43,484 nucleotides of DNA from a virus: the IMG/VR virus record IMGVR_UViG_3300037852_000518, positions 1 to 43,484 of that record; one strand, given 5' to 3'. The notes under the pieces are model-generated. The model had not been told where the DNA came from. It saw only the letters and a list, made by a program, of their open reading frames with translations, and did no database searches. Positions 30,243 through 39,065 of this stretch are shown here, one piece after another. Each line of letters starts with the position of its first letter. Within the stretch, counting starts at the first letter, position 1. Made by a program: the position numbers and the translations under genes.

Positions 30243-31751
30243 TTATCCGTTTCTCAAAGGGATGAGCGTTATGCCACTTCCCCCTCCGACTTCGATATAC
30301 CGACACGTACAATCGAGGTGGGTGATGTCGAAACTCACGGATTCCTGAAATGTGCAAGTCCAGTTTCCGAGGTATTGGCCTGAGCCATCGTTATAGGACT
30401 GGGGTTGTCCTGTGTATGGTGCGCCAAGGCCATCGAGATACTGGTAATACTTTCCATCGTTCGCCTGAAGGATTGGACCAGCGAGCCCGATGCTGAGGGT
30501 GGCCGAGCCGTCCCCGTGTGACATCAACATCACGAGGGAGTACGGCTGAGTCGGAAGGGACAACTTGGCTGATCCTCCGACAACCAACCCAAACGGATAC
30601 CCGAACCATACGCAATAACCGTTTTCCCAAGCGCACTGGCAGGAAGATGTCCCCAGTCCTGCAATGCCGCTCAGGAATGTGAAGACAATCGAACTGTCTC
30701 CGTGCGGCAGGAGCTTGTAACCGGTATCAGCATCGAAGATGGCATTATTCACCCGCATTCCGAAAGCTCCACACCAATTGCCATTCTCCAGGCAACCGCA
30801 ACTAATGGAGTCCGTTGAAGAATTGACCGTGATCGACGGAGGATAGTCTGAAGTTCCGTTGTAAATGATTTGCAACGATGGCGATCCGACCTGCCCCGTT
30901 CCGGGGTCGGTCAGTCCATGAGGGCCGTAGGTCAAGGTTATGACACCCGTGGTGAAGTTGAAGTGTCCCGTTCCCGTGTCGCCCCCTACGCCGGTAAGAA
31001 AAGAAAAGTTGCCCGACGAATCATAGGTAAAAGGATGCGTGCCGGGCGGGACGTTAGGATTGAAACTCAAGTAAAACGTGCCGTTCGGCGATTGCGTCGA
31101 GGCCGTTGCAGGGGGATGTGTGACTTGGAAGACATTGTTCGTGCCACTCACGGGGCCGAGTGTTTCGTTGGCCGAGCCGCCCAGAAAAGTACCGCAAGTA
31201 GATGTCGTTCCAATCAGAAACGGAAACACATTGCTGGCAGTATTCCAACGCCAATCTCGGCACTGATACGAAATGTTTTGGAAGCCGACAGGGAGCGTCA
31301 TCGTGGCGTACCAATAAGTGCCGAAGACATTGGGCAGCAGTGAGCCAACGATCTGGAGTGTCCCTTGATAGCCCCCAGCCGCAAACATTGGATTCTCAAA
31401 AACATAGGTCGCCCCGTATGACCTTCCAGGCACAAGGGTCGTGTTTCCGATCGTGACTAACTGCGGATAGGCGGTCATTGTATTGGACAATACTTGGCAT
31501 GGACTGTCGAAACCTCCGACGTTCGGAATATCAAACGTCAGGGTTTGCGGCACGACGATGTGCGGGCCTGTCGCAGTCGGCGGAATGTCGCTCCAACCAT
31601 AAGGAAAGAAGTTCGTGGCGCAGCATAGGCAGGGCGGGTCGAGGGTCGCCTTGATTAGATACACCGGAGAAAAGCTGGTGAACGGCCCGCTGGCGGGCCA
31701 AAACCCCCCACAGACCACTCCTCCGTTTCCCGTCTCTGTGTACGTGGTCAT
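30243..31751 (-). CDS. Cys-rich tail protein with GG-x2-CGG motif and internal repeats
   Basis: The protein has 502 residues from ATG 31751, coupled to the upstream gene by ATGA. YTETGNGGVVCGGFW (4-18) is the motif shared with the proteins starting at 28430 and 36536. The sequence is beta-rich, poor in Lys and rich in Cys, Gly, Thr and Pro. Near residues 360-430 a repeat is visible: SCGCLENGNWCGAFG and SCQCAWENGYCVWFG, each followed by a segment with HGD-x-S. A final DCTCRY precedes the C-terminus. It is probably a tail-tip or fibre protein held by disulphides or metal; that is inference from composition and position. Confidence 0.6.
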   Translation of the reverse strand: MTTYTETGNGGVVCGGFWPASGPFTSFSPVYLIKATLDPPCLCCATNFFPYGWSDIPPTATGPHIVVPQTLTFDIPNVGGFDSPCQVLSNTMTAYPQLVTIGNTTLVPGRSYGATYVFENPMFAAGGYQGTLQIVGSLLPNVFGTYWYATMTLPVGFQNISYQCRDWRWNTASNVFPFLIGTTSTCGTFLGGSANETLGPVSGTNNVFQVTHPPATASTQSPNGTFYLSFNPNVPPGTHPFTYDSSGNFSFLTGVGGDTGTGHFNFTTGVITLTYGPHGLTDPGTGQVGSPSLQIIYNGTSDYPPSITVNSSTDSISCGCLENGNWCGAFGMRVNNAIFDADTGYKLLPHGDSSIVFTFLSGIAGLGTSSCQCAWENGYCVWFGYPFGLVVGGSAKLSLPTQPYSLVMLMSHGDGSATLSIGLAGPILQANDGKYYQYLDGLGAPYTGQPQSYNDGSGQYLGNWTCTFQESVSFDITHLDCTCRYIEVGGGSGITLIPLRNG

Positions 31752-32614
31752 GCGAGTGCGGCGCTCCCACCGACATTGACCCCTGTGGCTTCCCCTTTGA
31801 CCTTGAACATGGACATCATTCCAGCGCCCACCGGACAACGTGTGTCAGAGACCAAAATCCATTCACCCACGTAGGCGATGGTGCAGGGCTGCCCAGACTG
31901 CCCGCCGACTTGGTTGTAGTCAGTCACGATCACTTGCCCGAGTGCGGAATAGGCCCCGAAGTTTCCGGTTGAGCCGATAATCTGAGGAGTAGCTGGGGCC
32001 GAGGCCCCTGGAGTAGTAATGTCCCCATTGAGGATCGCAGGAAGCGTGATCGTTCCTTGTGGGCCTGTCAGCGTAAATTGGCCTCCCCAGCCACACGGCT
32101 CAACCTGGAGGGGAAACCCGGCAGGGGCCATGATCGACCACGTGTTGGCACAAGGCGTTGTCAGATAACCGCCATAGACCTGGACACGAATTTGGGGATT
32201 CGGAAAGACGAAGGCTCCCATCTGTGGATTAATGTCGATCGGGCTCGTGCCCAGCATTTTATTCGGATAAGAAATCGTGCAGAACCAAGCTGGACCGACT
32301 TGCTCAACTTCTACGATCGAGTTTGGCGGAATGTATCCCCAACCCAAATTAGCGAAGTAGAAGCCGTCGCTGCCCGTTGGACTGCCGACCCCAGAAACTC
32401 CGTTGCTCTGGGTCGTTGTCGAGACAGGAACGCCCCAATAAACGGTGTTGACGCCGCCAGTGTTCGCTGGCGGATAATTGCCTCCGGGGTCGGCCTGCGT
32501 TAGGACTAGTTGCACTTGCGCACTGGCATCGACGTTCGCCAACCGAACTGCCTCATAGGAGGAGTCGTCCTCCAGGCGCATCACCCGTTCTTCAAGGTCT
32601 CTGAGCGAAGTCAT
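31748..32614 (-). CDS. Tail protein, beta-rich
   Basis: The protein has 288 residues. A short N-terminal coiled coil (MTSLRDLEERVMRLEDDSSYEAVRL) is followed by a long Gly/Thr/Pro-rich beta region (STTTQSNGVSGVGSPTGSDGF; GWGGQFTLTGPQGTITLPAI). The coiled coil could trimerise a fibre-like or collar protein. Overlaps on both sides (ATGA junctions) place it between the hub and the Cys-rich protein in one leftward operon. No family was recognised. Confidence 0.6.
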   Translation of the reverse strand: MTSLRDLEERVMRLEDDSSYEAVRLANVDASAQVQLVLTQADPGGNYPPANTGGVNTVYWGVPVSTTTQSNGVSGVGSPTGSDGFYFANLGWGYIPPNSIVEVEQVGPAWFCTISYPNKMLGTSPIDINPQMGAFVFPNPQIRVQVYGGYLTTPCANTWSIMAPAGFPLQVEPCGWGGQFTLTGPQGTITLPAILNGDITTPGASAPATPQIIGSTGNFGAYSALGQVIVTDYNQVGGQSGQPCTIAYVGEWILVSDTRCPVGAGMMSMFKVKGEATGVNVGGSAALA

Positions 32615-34809
32615 TCGGCCACCTCCTCCTCGCCCAGGTCTTCGGGTCGGCCCAACAGATGCACATAGTCGAGTTCTTCAAATCCCGTCCGTATCGTCGT
32701 GGTCTGTCGGTCGTAATCGACCTCAATGCTGTTGATCAACGTCCCAATGGGTTCGGTCGAATACGCCGTATTCATCTGTTCGAGAAAACTGCCCAGCCCC
32801 ACGTAAATTCCGGGCTGCTTGACGGTGATGCTGATCGTCTGGCGAGGAAGCCCGTACCAAGCGGCCATTTCCGCAGTAATCTGCTGTAGGACTTCGTGAT
32901 CGTCATCGAGGATGAGATTGTCGAAGTCCAGATACAGGAGTTGCCCGTTGTTGCCCACATCAAACGGACAACCGGGGACTGCGTACATGAACCGACAGGA
33001 AGGCAGAACTTCGATCTTCGTCCTGTTCCCTCCGAATGGACTTTGCCATTGGACACAAGGTCTCACGTCGAGATCGATGCAGCCGACCACGACGAGATTG
33101 GTGTAGTCCAACTCGGGGTTCTTGTTCGTCGGGTTCGCACCTTGCCAATGGTTGAGGGCGAGATAGTGGTTCGGAGTCGCCTCGATGTGGATTCCCAACT
33201 CGATGTCGGCCTTATGCGCCGTGAGGTTCTTCACAGACTTATTGTCTGACGTGAACTTCTCGATCTTGTGCCATTGCTGATCGGCGTTGTGCAGTGATCC
33301 GTTGTCGGAGTCGTAATACAGCACCAAGAGCGGCACGTACTCCGCACGGTGCGGATTGGGGTTGTTATCGACAGGCGGATTCTTCGTGTAATCGACGCCC
33401 TTCTTGGTGGGCAGGTTCTTGTAGTAAACCTTGTCGAAGAGGACGAACTGGGCACCGTCGAGGTCGGTCTTCAACTGCTTCTGCTGGCCATCAGGGGGAT
33501 TGATGTCGATCGTCCCATCCGGGAAAGGGATCGCAATCACGTTTTGAGTTTTGTCCGAGGCGTTATCGACAACCGTCCCGTCCCATTTGCGATCGACGTA
33601 AAACCGTTGAAAGATGTCCTTGTAGTAGTCCCTCGCCCGCTCCTTGTCGTTCTGGTCCGCATTGCCAGCGCCTCCGGGAACTCCAGTGCGGTACTGATCA
33701 ATGACCTTCTGTCCGGTGTTGGGATCGACCAGAATGTCTCCTGTGTGCAGGAGGTTCCCGTTGTTGGGCGGATAAAGAAGTTGTCCCCAGGCTTTCGAGT
33801 TTGCGAACGAAGCCGGGAACATCATCTTCACCCTCGCCCCATAGACGAGGATTTGCCCGTAGTTCGTTTTGTCGGTCTTTGTGATCGGTACGTCATCGAC
33901 GAGTTGATCGTACGGAGGACCGGGCATCGTGAACTGCACAGGGTTGCTGTTGGGCGGGATCGTCATCCCAGCGACCTGAATGGCGTTGTTCTGCACCGTA
34001 TCGACGTAGAGATACACGGTCCCGTCATCGCCCACGTAGGGGACCATGATCAGACCCTTGCGATGGTCGATCAACTGGGTCAGCGCCTTCCACAAACTCG
34101 TCCCTTCTTTGAAATCGTGGTAGGCGATCATCTGGTCGAGGGGGTCCGTCTGCCCCACGATTTGGAACGTCACATTGTCAGGCCCGTAAAATTGGAGGAG
34201 GTGCTGCGCAATCTGAAGGTTACTCCACTTTTCGCCGTATGCCCCGAACATGTACACGCCTTGCGGTCCCAGATTGTGGCTCCTGTTTCCGACGAGGGCC
34301 TTTCCCTTCGTAGGCTTTCTGTTGAAGCTCAACGCTGAGTTCAGCGAGACCGTTACGGTGGCTGGGTTGCTTCCCTTGGGATTTGTCTTGATCGCCTTCG
34401 CCCCGTTGATACGGCAGCGGTCGAGGAGGTACTCGATCCCTTGGGCTTGGAATTCCTGATCCCCGGATTGGAGATCAGTCCGCTCGCTGACAGTCGTTTG
34501 GTCAGCGAAGATGCCCCACCACACAGGCACAGGATCAGAGAAGGGCTGCTGGATCGAGACTCGGACGTAGAGATCGACGAGATCGAGGGGTCCGATGATG
34601 TCGGGCACGTCCTCACCCTCCAGTTGCTCCTCCCCAGTGCGGTAGTGGAAGGCAGCCCGTCCCGTGTCTGGAGGCAGTCCTTGCTTGTGGGTCTTACAGA
34701 ACAGGTACGGGACGAATTGCCAGTTGCCCCAATCTTGAGCGATCTCGACAACGGAGTTGTTGTAGTCGATGGTGGGAGCGGAGCCGGGCTGATTGAAGAT
34801 CGACGGCAT
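32611..34809 (-). CDS. Tail hub / tip attachment protein
   Basis: The protein has 732 residues, the largest of the leftward tail operon. The N-terminal half reads like a tail hub (VRVSIQQPFSDPVPVWWGIFADQ; YDQLVDDVPITKTDKTNYGQILVYG), and the C-terminus ends with GTLINSIEVDYDRQTTTIRTGFEELDY, a closing strand pattern that resembles siphophage hub proteins. There is no N-terminal signal. Its start has a CTANATA box and no SD. Together with the gene at 34818-36536 it probably builds the tail tip. Assignment rests on size, order and strand pattern. Confidence 0.55.
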   Translation of the reverse strand: MPSIFNQPGSAPTIDYNNSVVEIAQDWGNWQFVPYLFCKTHKQGLPPDTGRAAFHYRTGEEQLEGEDVPDIIGPLDLVDLYVRVSIQQPFSDPVPVWWGIFADQTTVSERTDLQSGDQEFQAQGIEYLLDRCRINGAKAIKTNPKGSNPATVTVSLNSALSFNRKPTKGKALVGNRSHNLGPQGVYMFGAYGEKWSNLQIAQHLLQFYGPDNVTFQIVGQTDPLDQMIAYHDFKEGTSLWKALTQLIDHRKGLIMVPYVGDDGTVYLYVDTVQNNAIQVAGMTIPPNSNPVQFTMPGPPYDQLVDDVPITKTDKTNYGQILVYGARVKMMFPASFANSKAWGQLLYPPNNGNLLHTGDILVDPNTGQKVIDQYRTGVPGGAGNADQNDKERARDYYKDIFQRFYVDRKWDGTVVDNASDKTQNVIAIPFPDGTIDINPPDGQQKQLKTDLDGAQFVLFDKVYYKNLPTKKGVDYTKNPPVDNNPNPHRAEYVPLLVLYYDSDNGSLHNADQQWHKIEKFTSDNKSVKNLTAHKADIELGIHIEATPNHYLALNHWQGANPTNKNPELDYTNLVVVGCIDLDVRPCVQWQSPFGGNRTKIEVLPSCRFMYAVPGCPFDVGNNGQLLYLDFDNLILDDDHEVLQQITAEMAAWYGLPRQTISITVKQPGIYVGLGSFLEQMNTAYSTEPIGTLINSIEVDYDRQTTTIRTGFEELDYVHLLGRPEDLGEEEVAE

Positions 34810-34814
34810 GTACC

Positions 34815-34820
34815 TATTTA
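34815..34820 (-). promoter_or_regulatory. CTANATA-type start box before the hub gene
   Basis: On the minus strand CTAAATA ends 5 bases (GGTAC) before ATG 34809. No SD is present. The box overlaps the 3' end of the preceding gene (stop at 34818). Confidence 0.6.
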
Positions 34821-36536
34821 GTTGCGCTGCTCCGCAATGTAACGGTAAAAGCCTTTGAGTTGAGCAGGGCCAAAAGCCGTAACCTGACTCGTCACAGTGA
34901 GGATGTCCGAGTTCGTGCTCTCAACGCCATCGGAGCTTCGGTACATCCGCACGCACATCTTGCACGTGGTTCCGATCGTTTGAGACGTGCTGATGTAGTC
35001 GAGGAAGTCGTAAGGCCCGATGTTCGTGACGGGGATTGCGGTCGGAGTCTGGAGCAGCGGGTTCGTCCCGTCGAATGTGACATAGACGTGATAGAAGTCT
35101 GCGGGCGCTGCATCGAGCTTGAAGAAATAAATGCTCTGGGCCTCGAACTCGGTGCCGACTGCCGCCAGCGTGGTTGTCGGCGCTGACGGAGGCAAGTTCC
35201 GCTGAGTTCCGGTGCCGATCGAAAGGATGTACCAGTCCGTATTTTGGGAAGCGAGATTGTGCTGGTTCCTCGCATTGGTGCTGAGATAAACGTCCTCGTT
35301 GTTCGAGAACGTCGCTGTCGTTGTGTACGGGAAGCTCGTGAAGGTCTCATTCGCTGCCTGAGTGAGATCCGGGGGCTGGTTTATTCCCCAGGAAACCTCG
35401 TAGCGGGTCAAGCTGCTGTTATTCACTCGGAAGAGGCCCACAAGCTCATCGTTGTAGGTCACGCTGTTGAGCGTGAACTGGAGCGACAGCGAGACCTCGA
35501 ACCAAGGAGCGGCTGTCATCCCGCTTGGCAATTGCCGTTTGATCCAAAGTCCCATCTCCTGCCAGGGTGTGAGGGTCGAGATCGTGACCGAGTTTACAAA
35601 TGTAAGGCCGGTCGGAGCCGTGGTTTCATTGGCGAGAGGCCCTTGAATTGCGCCACTCGATGGCGTTTCCAAGGCGAGGGAAACAGGCGGGATTGCTGTC
35701 AAAGTATCATCGAAGTTCCCGACCTGAGCAGTGGTTCCCAGCAGCCCTCGACCAGCGGCGGGAATCTGGAGGTACTGGTCGCCCCTCGAACTGTAGTAGC
35801 AGATTTCTCCGCTCGAAATCTGGACCCAGCCAAACCAGGGCCACTCCGAAAAGTCCTGCCCCCAGAGCTTCCCTGCCCCAAGGGTGTACAGAGGTTGTAA
35901 GCATGTGGTCGAGGCCAGCGAGTCCACGCTAATCGTGACGCTGGTGACATTGCTGAGGGCGTTGTTGCGAAGGATGACGCCTCTGTAGGTCGTTTCTCCT
36001 GCTACGGTCCCGTTGTTCGCTCCCCAAACATTGTTCAACTGATCGTCGAACTCAGCACTCGTCGAACCAATGAGCGGTGCATCGGTTGTCTGTTGGACCA
36101 TGACCCATTGATTCAACGAGTCCGAGATCGTGATCGGCATTCCCAGGACGGGCTGCACAGGACCGCCTACGGTCGCTCCGGGGCCAGCGTAAAGGAGGCT
36201 GCTGCCCAGGACGGTGAGGTTGCCCAGCCCCACTTGATGTGAGGCGTCGAGGATGTCGCAGTTCGGAATGGCACTTCCTTCAAGCACGCCCACACGGTTG
36301 GCAAAAGTGCCCGAACGATGACCTCCTAGTGAGAGCGCCTGTTCAAGTTGAAACTGTCCTTCGTAGGAGGCTCCTGTGTGGTAGAAGACAAGGGCAGCGC
36401 CGACTTGCCGCTCGTTCGAGGCTTGGACCGTGGCGAGGCCCCCGCAAATTACTCCACCATGTCCAAACTCGATGAAGACTTGGGGACTGATTTCCGAAAT
36501 GACGAGATCGCTGATCGGGCCGTAACCTAGAGGCAT
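34818..36536 (-). CDS. Large tail protein with GG-x2-CGG motif
   Basis: The protein has 572 residues. After a short N-terminus, VFIEFGHGGVICGGLA (about 20-35) repeats the motif of the 28430 and 31751 proteins. The remainder is Thr/Ser/Val-rich beta sequence with few Lys, e.g. LSNVTSVTISVDSLASTT and SIYFFKLDAAPADFYHVYV, suggesting stacked beta-sandwich domains and a probable Ig- or FN3-like fold near 430-540. Its start has a CTANATA box, and its divergent partner is the tail-fibre gene at 36576. Probable tail-tip protein. Confidence 0.55.
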   Translation of the reverse strand: MPLGYGPISDLVISEISPQVFIEFGHGGVICGGLATVQASNERQVGAALVFYHTGASYEGQFQLEQALSLGGHRSGTFANRVGVLEGSAIPNCDILDASHQVGLGNLTVLGSSLLYAGPGATVGGPVQPVLGMPITISDSLNQWVMVQQTTDAPLIGSTSAEFDDQLNNVWGANNGTVAGETTYRGVILRNNALSNVTSVTISVDSLASTTCLQPLYTLGAGKLWGQDFSEWPWFGWVQISSGEICYYSSRGDQYLQIPAAGRGLLGTTAQVGNFDDTLTAIPPVSLALETPSSGAIQGPLANETTAPTGLTFVNSVTISTLTPWQEMGLWIKRQLPSGMTAAPWFEVSLSLQFTLNSVTYNDELVGLFRVNNSSLTRYEVSWGINQPPDLTQAANETFTSFPYTTTATFSNNEDVYLSTNARNQHNLASQNTDWYILSIGTGTQRNLPPSAPTTTLAAVGTEFEAQSIYFFKLDAAPADFYHVYVTFDGTNPLLQTPTAIPVTNIGPYDFLDYISTSQTIGTTCKMCVRMYRSSDGVESTNSDILTVTSQVTAFGPAQLKGFYRYIAEQRN

Positions 36537-36575
36537 GAAGGTATGTAGTTCTCGGCCCGGCTGAATAGATACAGC
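36537..36575. promoter_or_regulatory. Divergent CTANATA-type boxes
   Basis: The minus strand has CTACATA ending 5 bases (CCTTC) before ATG 36536. The plus strand has TAGATA (36566-36571) ending 4 bases before ATG 36576, in the loop of GCTG (36560-36563) / CAGC (36572-36575). Both genes use the 39-base gap, which holds no SD. Confidence 0.6.
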
Positions 36576-39065
36576 ATGGCCTTTCCCAGTGGAACAATCA
36601 CTTTAGCCGACCTCACTCAACAAACCACAAACAGCAGTGGCTCGCCGTACATTCTCAATTCGGGGTCGCCTGCCGGTTCTGAGCAGTTCTGTAGCGGGTT
36701 CGCCTCTGGGCAAAACACCTTCGCCGGATGGAAAGACGGGGCGGGAAACCGGATGCTTGCGATCGCACAGGTCGCACCCGGCCTCAACTCCGGTACGGTA
36801 ACGCCACTCTCGGGACAGATTATCTACAGCACGGCGGGGAGTGGAGTTGCTCCTGTCTTCCAAGCGGGGACATTGATTTACACCGATGCTCCGGCCCTGC
36901 TACTGGGTCAAATTCAATTCAGTGGGCAGATCACTGGTTTAGCGCCGGGGTCGATCGCCTCGGGAGCGCTCGCTTCGGGAAGTGTTGGGCAATTCGCCTT
37001 CGGGGCTGGAGTTGTCTATTCCGGTGCGATCGCTTCAGGCCAGATTGGCCCCAATGCTTTGGCTTCGGGTCTGCTCTCGACGCCTGTGATTAACTCCGGG
37101 GCTGTGAAATCGGGAGCCCTTGGAAATGGGGCTGTCGTCTCCGGGTCGATCGCTAGTGGTCAGATCGGACAGTACGCCTTGGCTTCAGGGTGCGTTGGCT
37201 CCGGTGACCTGGGGAACGCCTGCGTTGTCTCAGGAAGCATCGCCTCGGGTCAGGTGTGCGCACAGCATCTTGCATCTGGGACATTGAGCACCACCGTCAT
37301 TACGAGTGGCGCTGTTACTTCTGGCGACCTGGGAAATGCTTCTGTTGTTTCTGGGTCGATCGCTTCCGGTTGTGTCGGCACTCCTCACATTGCGGGAGGG
37401 TCGGTCCTCAGTGGTGCCATCGGCAGCGGCCAAGTCTCCTCGATTCACTTGGGGAGCGGGGCTGTCACTTCTGGGAGTATTGCTAGTGGTCAGGTCGGAC
37501 AGTACGCCTTGGCTTCGGGGTGCGTTGGCTCTGGTGATCTCGGCAATGCCTGTGTGGTGTCTGGGAGTATTGCTTCAGGTCAAGTCTGCTACCAGCACCT
37601 TGCTTCGGGTTTGCTTAACACGTCGGGCCTGCTTAGCAGCGTCCTTTCGTCCGGCTGTATTGGAAGCGGTTTGATTGCCTCCGGTGCTGTGCTAGGGCAA
37701 GCCGGTGGAGGCGCATTCACCATCGCCAGTGGAAGTATTGCAACCAACGACATCGGTTCCGGTGCAATCGTCAGTGGCCTCATCGCTTCTGGACAGATTG
37801 GTTTGAACCATCTCGCCTCTGGTGTGCTGTCGGATAATGATGCCCTCACGAGCGGCCAAGTTGTCTCCGGTAACATTGGTAACAGCGCCGTGAACTCCGG
37901 GAACATCGCCAGCGGCGCAGTTGGATTTCCCCATTTGGCGAATGGGGCTGTGATGAGTGGGACCGTGAGCAGCGGCCAACTCGACACGTATCATTTTACG
38001 AGTGGTGCGATGGTGACTAGGGCACAGTACCTCGTCACCCTGACATCAGGCGGGACGTTCACGGCGAACACATGCGAAACGATCTCTGGTGTGAGGGCCG
38101 TATCACTCAACCTCTCCGGGCAGCTACAGATTGCTATGGCATCTGTGGCATCGAGAATGCCCGCCATTGGAATTGTGCATTCGAGCATCGCTTCCGGTTT
38201 GCCCACCAATGTCTATGTTGGTGGAGGTTTCCAAGTCGGATCGGGCTTGGCCGATTACTCAGGTTTTCTCGGCCAATCGCTTTACGTTGGCCGAAGTGGT
38301 CAGATTGTCTCACTGACGGGCAGTTTCAACAGCGGTGGCTTCTTGTCTGGCGATATGCTTCAAGTGCTGGGTACGGCACTCAACAGCGGCGCTTCCCTCA
38401 TTGAGGTTCAATCGCCATTCGTCAGTGGCTTCATTATCACGTCAGGAACCATCGGTTCCGGTCTGCTCGCTAATGGCTCGGTCACTTCCGTCAGTTTGGC
38501 ATCGGGCCTCATTGGGCAATTTGCTATTGCGAGCGGGGCAGTAAACTCTGGACAACTCGGCAATAACTCTGTTGTCTCGGGGTCGATCGCAAGCGGTCAA
38601 ATCGGGATGATGGCCTTGGCTTCTGGGATGCCACTGGCAATTACAAGCGGCCTAGTCCCTCAATCTGGAAATACGGGCGTAAATACTCCCGTCTATTCCC
38701 AGACGACCACGATGCTCATCTCTGGTGTGCGGGCCGTCTCGTTCAACAACGTCGGCGGGCTTCAGATCGCTATGGCCTCCGTTAGCGGCACAATGCCAGC
38801 AGTTGGCATTGTGTACGATAACGTCCTCTCCGGGGCAGTCGCACAGATTTACGATCGAGGCAACATTACCATCGGAAGCGGAGCAATGACCGCCATCGGC
38901 CAGCCGGTTTGGGTTGGGCGATCCGGCCAAATCTGTAACATGAGCGGTACGTTTATGTCTGGCGGTTTTAGCTCTGGCGACATAGGCCAAATGATGGGAG
39001 CGGCGCAAGGAACTGTATCCTTCCTTGCTCGTGTCGGTGATCCATTCGTATGGTCAGGCGGCTAA
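36576..39065 (+). CDS. Repetitive tail fibre
   Basis: The protein has 829 residues. Residues of about 130-480 are built of short repeats of the form SGSIASGQIG-xx-LASG-xVGSGDLGNA-xVV, giving a regular fibrous shaft. Two stretches 330 bp apart (37151-37258 and 37481-37588) are nearly the same at the protein level. The C-terminus has two copies of a domain of about 130 residues (about 485-615 and 685-829) sharing TISGVRAVS / LISGVRAVS, LQIAMASV, MPAIGIV / MPAVGIV and VGRSGQI. Receptor binding at the tip is probable. Convergent with the 39655 gene, overlapping by 4 bases. Confidence 0.8.
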   Translation: MAFPSGTITLADLTQQTTNSSGSPYILNSGSPAGSEQFCSGFASGQNTFAGWKDGAGNRMLAIAQVAPGLNSGTVTPLSGQIIYSTAGSGVAPVFQAGTLIYTDAPALLLGQIQFSGQITGLAPGSIASGALASGSVGQFAFGAGVVYSGAIASGQIGPNALASGLLSTPVINSGAVKSGALGNGAVVSGSIASGQIGQYALASGCVGSGDLGNACVVSGSIASGQVCAQHLASGTLSTTVITSGAVTSGDLGNASVVSGSIASGCVGTPHIAGGSVLSGAIGSGQVSSIHLGSGAVTSGSIASGQVGQYALASGCVGSGDLGNACVVSGSIASGQVCYQHLASGLLNTSGLLSSVLSSGCIGSGLIASGAVLGQAGGGAFTIASGSIATNDIGSGAIVSGLIASGQIGLNHLASGVLSDNDALTSGQVVSGNIGNSAVNSGNIASGAVGFPHLANGAVMSGTVSSGQLDTYHFTSGAMVTRAQYLVTLTSGGTFTANTCETISGVRAVSLNLSGQLQIAMASVASRMPAIGIVHSSIASGLPTNVYVGGGFQVGSGLADYSGFLGQSLYVGRSGQIVSLTGSFNSGGFLSGDMLQVLGTALNSGASLIEVQSPFVSGFIITSGTIGSGLLANGSVTSVSLASGLIGQFAIASGAVNSGQLGNNSVVSGSIASGQIGMMALASGMPLAITSGLVPQSGNTGVNTPVYSQTTTMLISGVRAVSFNNVGGLQIAMASVSGTMPAVGIVYDNVLSGAVAQIYDRGNITIGSGAMTAIGQPVWVGRSGQICNMSGTFMSGGFSSGDIGQMMGAAQGTVSFLARVGDPFVWSGG
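37151..37588 (+). repeat. 110-codon internal repeat in the tail fibre
   Basis: The segments 37151-37258 and 37481-37588 encode almost the same ~36 residues (IASGQ-[IV]-GQYALASGCVGSGDLG...), spaced by exactly 330 bp, with many silent differences. This indicates older duplication kept for protein structure rather than a recent DNA repeat. Confidence 0.75.

Noticed and set aside
37151-37588. Repeated DNA that could look like a CRISPR array
   Set aside because: The repeats are in frame within the tail-fibre gene, differ mainly at silent positions, and lack fixed-size spacers.
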